Shown: piece by piece, positions 1 through 5,831 of the stretch
Layout of the letters: every line of letters starts with the position of its first letter
How positions within the stretch are numbered: position 1 is the first letter of the stretch
Source: Mariprofundaceae bacterium
Lineage (GTDB): Bacteria > Pseudomonadota > Zetaproteobacteria > Mariprofundales > Mariprofundaceae
Direction of reading: 5' to 3'
Assembly: GCA_030950825.1 (NCBI GenBank)
Contig: JAUZQT010000131.1
Location: forward strand, 1-6,537
Length of the DNA: 6,537 bases
Notes under the pieces: generated by a model
Seen by the model: the letters and a program-made list of their open reading frames with translations, nothing else
Databases searched by the model: none
What the model was told of the DNA's origin: nothing
Program-made: the position numbers and the translations under genes

Positions 1-522
1 CTTGGATTAGTATTAAACAGTATTCGTCAGTTTCCAGATGCAAAAAGAAAGCTTCTGGATTCACTTCGACAATTGTATGAAGGTATTACGGATTATGAAG
101 TCGCAATTGACTCCGGGTACGTTCAGGTATTCATTGAGGAAAATGGCATGTCTATTCCTGCCACACGGTTATCTGATGGAACATTGCGTTATTTGAGTCT
201 GTTGGCTGTGTTATGTCATCCAAAGCCACCCGCACTAATTTGTATTGAAGAGCCTGAGCTGGGATTGCATCCGGATGTGCTTTCACATTTGGCTGAATTG
301 TTGATCGAAGCATCGCAGAGAACTCAATTGTTTGTAACCACCCATTCAGAAACATTAGTTGATGCGTTATCTGATACACCCGAGTCAGTATTGGTTTGTG
401 AAAAGGAGAATGTAGGTACATCCATTCGTCGGTGTGATCAAGACGAACTTAGTGTCTGGCTTGAAAAATACAGCTTGGGTGAGCTGTGGCGCAGAGGAGG
501 AATAGGGGGTAATCGCTGGTGA
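1..522 (+). CDS. AAA_21/SMC-like ATPase, C-terminal part (partial, start outside window)
   Basis: The frame is open from base 1 to the TGA at 520-522 and gives the last 173 residues; the start and Walker A lie upstream. A TTG at 73 is only an internal codon, because conserved-looking sequence precedes it. Seen: an ABC-type signature LSDGT at residues 57-61, a Walker B LICIEEPE at 79-86 with the catalytic glutamate pair E83/E84, a D-loop GLHPD at 88-92, and a switch histidine in TTHSE at 113-117. The C-terminus ends in GGIGGNRW, a tail I recall from predicted ATPases encoded beside DUF4276 proteins. Such ATPases are RecF/SMC/OLD-like cytosolic enzymes thought to dimerise on ATP and gate an associated effector. 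The next gene overlaps it by 4 nt, so the two are almost certainly cotranscribed and act together. A defence role is inference from this pairing. Confidence 0.9.
   Translation, partial: LGLVLNSIRQFPDAKRKLLDSLRQLYEGITDYEVAIDSGYVQVFIEENGMSIPATRLSDGTLRYLSLLAVLCHPKPPALICIEEPELGLHPDVLSHLAELLIEASQRTQLFVTTHSETLVDALSDTPESVLVCEKENVGTSIRRCDQDELSVWLEKYSLGELWRRGGIGGNRW
504..509 (+). promoter_or_regulatory. Ribosome binding site for the DUF4276 gene
   Basis: AGGGGG lies 9 nt before the GTG at 519, and a second purine block AGGAGG is at 495-500. Both sit inside the 3' end of the ATPase gene. Together with the GTGA stop/start overlap they support GTG 519 as the true start and suggest translational coupling. 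Confidence 0.6.
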
Positions 523-1118
523 GTATTTATCTCTATGTTGAAGGTGGCGCAAAAGGAAGCTTGGCTAGAGAGTGTAGAAAAGGTTTCTCTCAGTTTTTGA
601 ATAAGGCTGGATTAGCAGGCCGGATGCCTAAAGTTTTTGCCTGTGGCTCTAGAAGAGCAGCGTATGAGGACTTTTGCACTGCTATCCAAAATGGAAAAGC
701 AGCAGTGTTGCTCGTGGATAGTGAAGCACCAGTCGAGGCCTCTTCCGATAAAGCAAAACCATGGCAACATGTGAAGGATAGACAGGGTGACGGCTGGGAA
801 AGGCCAGCAGGTGTTACTGATGAGGATCTACATTTTATGGTACATTGTATGGAAGCATGGTTTTTGGCTGATAAAGGTGCGCTTTCATCTTATTTTGGTC
901 AAAATTTTCAAGTGAATAGTCTGCCGAAAAGAGGTGACATAGAAAAGGTTGATAAAGCAGATATTTATCGCGGACTTTCTCAAGCAACAAAAGAAACGCA
1001 AAAAGGCGAATATGGGAAAGGAAAACACTCTTTTAAAATATTGGCACTGATTGCCCCTGATAAAGTGAGGTCTGCTTCTCCATATGCGGATCGCTTTTTA
1101 AAGGTGTTGGGTTGTTAA
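519..1118 (+). CDS. DUF4276 family protein, Toprim-like putative nuclease partner of the upstream ATPase
   Basis: The product is 199 residues from a GTG start that overlaps the ATPase stop (GTGA). I recognise the DUF4276 pattern: IYLYVEGG at 3-10, GLAGRMPKVFACGSRRAAYEDFC at 31-53 (read as spaced conserved blocks), LLVDSE at 64-69, PWQH at 81-84, GWERPAG at 92-98, HCMEAWFLAD at 109-118 and GKGKHSF at 166-172. The acidic E8 after a hydrophobic strand and D67-x-E69 after a second strand match the E...DxD layout of Toprim nucleases such as OLD and the DUF4435 protein of PARIS. C110-M-E112 and D118 are further conserved polar positions. There is no signal peptide or membrane segment, so it is cytosolic. 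The likely role, by inference, is an effector nuclease held or triggered by the ATPase, as in OLD-like defence systems. Length is normal and the frame is intact. The family call is firm; the catalytic activity is unproven. Confidence 0.85.
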   Translation: MSIYLYVEGGAKGSLARECRKGFSQFLNKAGLAGRMPKVFACGSRRAAYEDFCTAIQNGKAAVLLVDSEAPVEASSDKAKPWQHVKDRQGDGWERPAGVTDEDLHFMVHCMEAWFLADKGALSSYFGQNFQVNSLPKRGDIEKVDKADIYRGLSQATKETQKGEYGKGKHSFKILALIAPDKVRSASPYADRFLKVLGC

Positions 1119-1124
1119 TTTTTT

Positions 1125-2006
1125 ATGTATAAATCATTGTTTGTCACACACGGACTTACCTCAAATCAGGATGAACTAACACTCCATCCTGATTTGTTTC
1201 TATATCAGCCCCTATTGGCAAAGCGGAAGCAGCAATGGTTCCAAACTTCTTCCTATAATCCTTTGGCATTGTATGCGGCAATATTGGATGTCGAACCTAC
1301 TTCACTATTGGCTTCAAAGCTGCCTGAAAATACAGCCAAACAATATTGGATTGCATCACCATACCATGCCCAACTCATGAGGGATTCAGTGCGGGTGATG
1401 TCAGAAGGTATGCTGCCTTGGTGTGAAGAAGATGCAGCGTGGGTTTGTGAGTTGTTGAACCCGTTGTTGGCAGAAGATGCCATGCGGCTTTATGCTATCG
1501 ACTCGGCATTGCTTTTAGCTTGTGCTAAGCCTTTGGATGCATGGCCAGCCGTATTTGCTAATATAGCAGGGAAGCACCTGCCCAATCGACATCCGAAAGG
1601 TGTGGATGGTGGGTATTTGATGCGTTTGATGGCCGAAGTGCAGATGTTATTCAAACAATCACCCGCACCGCACCGTCGTCAGCGTGGCGAGGTGGATGTA
1701 CATGGGCTTTGGTTTTGGGGTGCTTGTGAGCCTTGCGATTCAGAAATGCCACCTGCCATAGCTGTTGCAAGCCGTGATCCGTTTTTAAGGGCTGTTGTCG
1801 ATGGTAAAGATGCGGTTATGATAATAACGGAATCCGAACAGCTTTCTGAATTTATCAAACAGGGCAGTGATTTACCCAAACAGGTGTTATTGTTTGGTGA
1901 GAATCATGCGGTGTTACTTAAGAAGCCGCTCTTGCCAAAATTTACTAGCAGTAACTGGTCGCCGAAGGCTGCAAAAGAAGAATCAGACCTATTTTCAATA
2001 CTCTAG
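1125..2006 (+). CDS. RpfE-type / phosphoglycerate-mutase-like conserved protein
   Basis: The product is 293 residues. Two blocks resemble the proteobacterial family annotated as 'regulatory protein RpfE type' or 'phosphoglycerate mutase': a W-x-ASPYHAQLMRDSVRV block at 75-91 (family form: an L/A-x-P-x-H-W block followed by D-x-V) and AEVQMLF...RGEVDVHGLWFWG at 170-199 (family form: NEVQMLL...RG-x-x-VNSFWLSG). The alkaline-phosphatase-superfamily metal ligands of real iPGM are not evident, so an enzymatic claim is not supported. The middle is rich in W and L, and there is no signal peptide or membrane segment. The start is the ATG 6 nt after the DUF4276 stop. No Shine-Dalgarno is visible close upstream (an AAAGG ends about 20 nt before it), so translation may depend on reinitiation. 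Codon use looks more like metH than the defence pair, suggesting a resident chromosomal gene. Function unknown; the assignment rests on remembered motifs. Confidence 0.65.
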   Translation: MYKSLFVTHGLTSNQDELTLHPDLFLYQPLLAKRKQQWFQTSSYNPLALYAAILDVEPTSLLASKLPENTAKQYWIASPYHAQLMRDSVRVMSEGMLPWCEEDAAWVCELLNPLLAEDAMRLYAIDSALLLACAKPLDAWPAVFANIAGKHLPNRHPKGVDGGYLMRLMAEVQMLFKQSPAPHRRQRGEVDVHGLWFWGACEPCDSEMPPAIAVASRDPFLRAVVDGKDAVMIITESEQLSEFIKQGSDLPKQVLLFGENHAVLLKKPLLPKFTSSNWSPKAAKEESDLFSIL

Positions 2007-2029
2007 GAATAAGTCTTTTACGGGTATAT

Positions 2030-2060
2030 GGAAAAACACTCTTATAAGCGTTAGTTTTCC
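2030..2060 (+). promoter_or_regulatory. Nested dyad upstream of metH (possible operator)
   Basis: A perfect 8-bp palindrome CTTATAAG (2041-2048) is flanked by arms GGAAAA (2030-2035) and TTTTCC (2055-2060) whose centre of symmetry coincides with that of the palindrome within half a base. No T-tract follows, so it is not a standard terminator. It does not match the MetJ box (AGACGTCT) or MetR site known from enterics. It could be a protein-binding site or hairpin controlling metH; this is inferred from symmetry and position only. Confidence 0.3.
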
Positions 2061-2080
2061 TGAAAATATAGTGTGACATG

Positions 2081-2085
2081 AAAGG
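2081..2085 (+). promoter_or_regulatory. Ribosome binding site selecting metH start at 2093
   Basis: AAAGG is followed after 7 nt by the ATG at 2093. The alternative in-frame ATG at 2078 has no purine-rich sequence at the right distance upstream, and using it would bury this site in the coding sequence. The later start also gives 1225 residues, close to the 1227 of E. coli MetH. Confidence 0.65.
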
Positions 2086-2092
2086 CCTTCTT

Positions 2093-5000
2093 ATGACTGA
2101 TTCCAAAGTACAACGTAATACTCAAGCATTAAATCATGCGCTTCAACAACGCATTTTATTGCTTGATGGTGCCATGGGAACCATGATTCAATCGTATAAA
2201 TTGGAAGAAGCCGATTACCGTGGTGGGCGTTTTGCTGATTGGGGGCAAGAAGTTAAAGGCAATAATGACCTTTTATCTTTAACCCAACCGCATATTATCA
2301 AAGAAATTCATACGGCATATTTGAATGCTGGCTCAGATATTCTGGAAACCAACACCTTTAATTCCAACAAACCTTCTATGGCCGATTATGGTATGGAAGA
2401 ACTGGTTTATGAGTTGAATGTTGCAGGTGCTAAGCTAGCACGTGAAGTGTGTGACGATATTGCTACAGATGACAGGCCACGTTTTGTGGCAGGTGTGGTT
2501 GGGCCGACTTCTCGCACAGCCTCGATTTCTCCAGATGTAAATGACCCTGGCTTTCGCAATGTGACCTATATGGACCTTGTGGAAACGTACAAAGTTGCCA
2601 CCAAGGGTCTGATGGACGGCGGCGCGGACATCATCCTGATTGAAACGGTATTTGATGTGCTTAACGCCAAGGCTGCGGTATATGCGGTGAAAGAAGCCTT
2701 TGAAGAAGCTGGAAAAGCATTGCCGATTATGATTTCAGGCACCATTACCGATGCTTCAGGGCGCACACTATCAGGGCAAACGGCAACGGCTTTTTATAAC
2801 TCTCTGGCACACGCAGAAGCGATTTCGATTGGTCTGAATTGTGCGTTGGGGGCAGGGGAGTTACGCCAGTATATTGAGGAATTATCCAATACATCGCCGT
2901 GTTATATCAATGCCCACCCCAATGCAGGACTTCCAAACGCTATGGGAGGTTATGATGAAACTCCTGAAGAGATGGCAGCGGAAATTGGTGAGTGGGCGCG
3001 TTCTGGCTTCTTAAATATCATTGGTGGTTGTTGCGGTACGGGTCCTGAACATATCAAAGCCATGGCAGAGGCAGTGCAAGGTGTGGCACCACGCAGCATT
3101 CCTGATATAAAAGTTCAATGCCGTTTATCGGGTCTTGAACCATTGGTCATTGATGAAAACTCATTGTTTGTGAATGTGGGTGAACGCGCCAATGTGACAG
3201 GCTCTGCTAAGTTTAAACGCTTGGTAATGCAAGGAAACTACGACACTGCTTTGGATGTGTGCCGCGAGCAGGTGGAGAATGGTGCGCAAATCATTGATGT
3301 GAATATGGATGAAGCCATGCTTGATGGGGTGCTTGCCATGCGGACTTTTCTCAATTTAATCGCTTCAGAGCCCGATATTTCCAAAGTGCCTGTGATGATT
3401 GATAGTTCAAAATGGGAAATTATTGAAGCAGGTTTGCAGTGCGTGCAGGGCAAAGGTGTGGTGAATTCGATTTCCCTTAAAGAGGGTGAAGAATTATTCA
3501 TTCATCATGCCAGATTGATTCGTAAATATGGTGCAGCCGCCGTGGTTATGGCATTTGATGAAGATGGTCAGGCAGATACCTTTAAACGTAAAACTGAGAT
3601 TTGTGCGCGCTCGTATAAAGTATTAACCGAACAATGTGCCTTCCCACCTGAAGATATTATTTTTGATCCAAATATTTTTGCCATAGCTACAGGTATTGAA
3701 GAGCACAATAACTACGCAGTTGATTTCATTGAAGCTACAGGCTGGATCAAAAAGAATCTGCCACATGCCATGATTTCCGGCGGCGTATCCAATGTATCCT
3801 TTTCATTTCGCGGCAATAACCCTGTGCGTGAAGCGATTCACTCCGTATTCCTTTATTATGCCATCAAACAGGGCATGGATATGGGTATTGTGAATGCAGG
3901 TCAGCTGGCTGTGTATGATGATCTGCCAACAGAGTTGCGTGAAGCGGTTGAAGATGTGGTTTTGAATCGCAACGAAAATGCTACAGATCATTTATTGGAT
4001 ATTGCTGATAACTACCGTGGTGATGGTGTCAAAGCTAAAAAAGCCGATGATGAATGGCGCAAACTGCCTGTCGGCAAACGTTTGGAACATGCGCTGGTGA
4101 AAGGTATTGATGCCTTTGTTGAAGAAGATACCGAAGAAGCGCGTTTGGCATTTTCTCGTCCGATTGAAGTGATTGAAGGGCCATTGATGGATGGCATGAA
4201 CGTGGTGGGTGATCTCTTTGGTGATGGTAAAATGTTTTTACCACAAGTGGTGAAATCAGCCCGCGTGATGAAAAAAGCCGTGGCTTATTTGATGCCTTAT
4301 ATTGAGTTGGAAAAAGAAGCTGGTGTTTCTTCATCCAACGGCAAAATACTGATGGCAACCGTGAAAGGCGATGTGCATGATATTGGTAAAAATATCGTCG
4401 GTGTTGTGTTGCAGTGTAATAATTTTGAAGTCATTGATTTGGGTGTGATGGTGCCAGCAGCCACCATTCTTGAAGAAGCCATCAAACATGATGTGGATAT
4501 TATCGGGCTTTCTGGCTTGATTACACCATCTTTGGATGAAATGGTGCATATTGCCAAAGAAATGAAGCGCTTGAACTTCACCAAGCCCATCATGCTTGGT
4601 GGTGCCACCACATCGAAAGCGCATACAGCGGTTAAAATATTCCCAGAGTATGATGAACCTATTATTTGGGTAAAAGATGCCTCTCGCGCTGTTGGTGTGG
4701 CTCAGAATTTGATTTCAGAAGCCCACCGAGATGATTTTGTGAAGAAAACACGTGAAGAATATGTTGGGGTGCGTGAGCGCTATCTTGGTCGCCAGAAACA
4801 GACTGATTGGTTGTCGTTGGCTGCTGCACGGGCAAATGCTACCAAGCTTAATGACGATACGATTACAGCCCCCCCAAAACAGCTTGGGGTACAGGTGTTG
4901 GATCATGTTTCCATAGCGAATATCCGTGAATATATTGATTGGACACCATTTTTCAGTGCTTGGGAGCTTAATGGCGCGTACCCCCGCATTTTGAATGATC

Positions 5001-5770
5001 CTCATAAAGGTAAGGAGGCACAAAAGCTCTTTGATGAGGCGCAAGTGTGGTTGGATAAAATTATTGCCGAGCATTGGTTTGCAGCCAAAGCAGTATTTGG
5101 CTTGTTTCCAGCCGCTTCGACGGACGATGATAGTGTGATTGTTTATAACGATGAAAGCCGCACAGCAGAAGCCACGCGCTTCCATTTTTTACGTCAGCAA
5201 ACAGATAAGAAGGATAACCGTGCCAACCTTTGTCTGAGTGATTTTGTGTCAAAACAAGCGGATGACCATATCGGCGGATTTGCAGTATCAATTTTTGGTG
5301 CCGAAGAAAAAGCCAAAGCTTATGAAGCGGAACACGATGATTATGCTGCGATTATGATTAAAGTGCTGGCCGATCGTTTGGCTGAAGCGTTGGCTGAAAT
5401 GATTCACAAAGATGTACGCACCAAGCATTGGGGATATGCAGCGCAAGAGACTTTAAGCAATAAAGAAGTCATCAAAGAAAAATACCAAGGTATTCGTCCT
5501 GCGGCAGGTTATCCAGCCTGCCCAGAGCACACTGAGAAAGGCACCTTATGGCAGCTTTTGGATGTGGAAAACAACATCGGCATGGCGCTTACTGAAAGCT
5601 ATGCGATGCTTCCAACAGCAGCGGTTTCAGGCTTGTATTTTACCAACCCTGAATCACAGTACTTTATGGTCGGTAAAGTCAACAAAGACCAAGTGAAGGA
5701 TTATGCCAAGCGTAAGGGTATGAGTCTGGATGTAGCTGAGAAATGGTTGTCTCCGAATCTAGGGTATTAG
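2093..5770 (+). CDS. metH: Cobalamin-dependent methionine synthase (5-methyltetrahydrofolate-homocysteine methyltransferase)
   Basis: The product (EC 2.1.1.13) transfers the methyl group of 5-methyltetrahydrofolate to homocysteine via methylcobalamin, in the cytosol, making methionine and freeing tetrahydrofolate. All modules are present in order over 1225 residues. The homocysteine domain (about 1-330) has zinc ligands C250 (GLNCALGAGELRQY), C313 and C314 (GGCCGTG). The pterin domain (about 350-620) opens with VNVGERANVTGSAKF (GER at 363-365). The cap domain (about 650-745) contains IEVIEGPLMDGMNVVGDLFG. The cobalamin domain has the base-off motif D760-V-H762-D-I-G765, where H762 is the lower cobalt ligand (H759 in E. 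coli). The SAM reactivation domain (about 900-1225) has DWTPFF and RPAAGYPACPEHTEK starting at R1135. The gene is intact. The start at 2093 is preferred over 2078 because of the AAAGG site and the family length. No B12 or SAM riboswitch fits in the 86-base upstream gap. It is downstream of the rpfE-like gene and may share its transcript. Confidence 0.98.
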   Translation: MTDSKVQRNTQALNHALQQRILLLDGAMGTMIQSYKLEEADYRGGRFADWGQEVKGNNDLLSLTQPHIIKEIHTAYLNAGSDILETNTFNSNKPSMADYGMEELVYELNVAGAKLAREVCDDIATDDRPRFVAGVVGPTSRTASISPDVNDPGFRNVTYMDLVETYKVATKGLMDGGADIILIETVFDVLNAKAAVYAVKEAFEEAGKALPIMISGTITDASGRTLSGQTATAFYNSLAHAEAISIGLNCALGAGELRQYIEELSNTSPCYINAHPNAGLPNAMGGYDETPEEMAAEIGEWARSGFLNIIGGCCGTGPEHIKAMAEAVQGVAPRSIPDIKVQCRLSGLEPLVIDENSLFVNVGERANVTGSAKFKRLVMQGNYDTALDVCREQVENGAQIIDVNMDEAMLDGVLAMRTFLNLIASEPDISKVPVMIDSSKWEIIEAGLQCVQGKGVVNSISLKEGEELFIHHARLIRKYGAAAVVMAFDEDGQADTFKRKTEICARSYKVLTEQCAFPPEDIIFDPNIFAIATGIEEHNNYAVDFIEATGWIKKNLPHAMISGGVSNVSFSFRGNNPVREAIHSVFLYYAIKQGMDMGIVNAGQLAVYDDLPTELREAVEDVVLNRNENATDHLLDIADNYRGDGVKAKKADDEWRKLPVGKRLEHALVKGIDAFVEEDTEEARLAFSRPIEVIEGPLMDGMNVVGDLFGDGKMFLPQVVKSARVMKKAVAYLMPYIELEKEAGVSSSNGKILMATVKGDVHDIGKNIVGVVLQCNNFEVIDLGVMVPAATILEEAIKHDVDIIGLSGLITPSLDEMVHIAKEMKRLNFTKPIMLGGATTSKAHTAVKIFPEYDEPIIWVKDASRAVGVAQNLISEAHRDDFVKKTREEYVGVRERYLGRQKQTDWLSLAAARANATKLNDDTITAPPKQLGVQVLDHVSIANIREYIDWTPFFSAWELNGAYPRILNDPHKGKEAQKLFDEAQVWLDKIIAEHWFAAKAVFGLFPAASTDDDSVIVYNDESRTAEATRFHFLRQQTDKKDNRANLCLSDFVSKQADDHIGGFAVSIFGAEEKAKAYEAEHDDYAAIMIKVLADRLAEALAEMIHKDVRTKHWGYAAQETLSNKEVIKEKYQGIRPAAGYPACPEHTEKGTLWQLLDVENNIGMALTESYAMLPTAAVSGLYFTNPESQYFMVGKVNKDQVKDYAKRKGMSLDVAEKWLSPNLGY

Positions 5771-5783
5771 TCGAGCCAATTTA

Positions 5784-5812
5784 TTGTGATATTTTTTATA
5801 CGTGTATACAAT
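5784..5812 (+). promoter_or_regulatory. Putative sigma-70 promoter for the second ATPase gene
   Basis: TTGTGA (5784-5789; 4 of 6 to TTGACA), a 17-base spacer, then TACAAT (5807-5812; 5 of 6 to TATAAT). The predicted start near 5819 leaves a leader of about a dozen bases with the RBS almost at the 5' end. A perfect palindrome TGTATACA (5803-5810) overlaps the -10 and could be an operator. The 9-mer ATATTTTTT occurs at 5789-5797 and again at 5811-5819, exactly 22 bases apart. No terminator hairpin for metH is visible in this gap. Confidence 0.45.
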
Positions 5813-5820
5813 ATTTTTTT

Positions 5821-5825
5821 GGAGG
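5821..5825 (+). promoter_or_regulatory. Strong ribosome binding site of the second ATPase gene
   Basis: GGAGG precedes a double ATGATG. Spacing is 3 nt to the ATG at 5829 and 6 nt to the ATG at 5832, so 5832 is the better start; the two differ by a single methionine. Confidence 0.75.
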
Positions 5826-5831
5826 TAAATG

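Noticed and set aside
1867..2076. A small + strand ORF between the rpfE-like gene and metH
   Set aside because: Most of it overlaps the rpfE-like gene out of frame, and it lacks an RBS and recognisable protein character.
2007..2092. A cobalamin or SAM riboswitch before metH
   Set aside because: The gap is only 86 bases, too short for a cobalamin riboswitch, and no B12-box-like or SAM-I core sequence was seen.
4715..5185. A 156-residue minus-strand ORF inside metH
   Set aside because: It lies entirely opposite conserved metH coding sequence and has low-complexity, Cys/Ile/His-rich shadow composition.
5771..5820. A rho-independent terminator after metH
   Set aside because: T-runs are present at 5792-5797 and 5814-5820, but no GC-rich stem precedes them; the only palindrome, TGTATACA, has no loop and is AT-rich.
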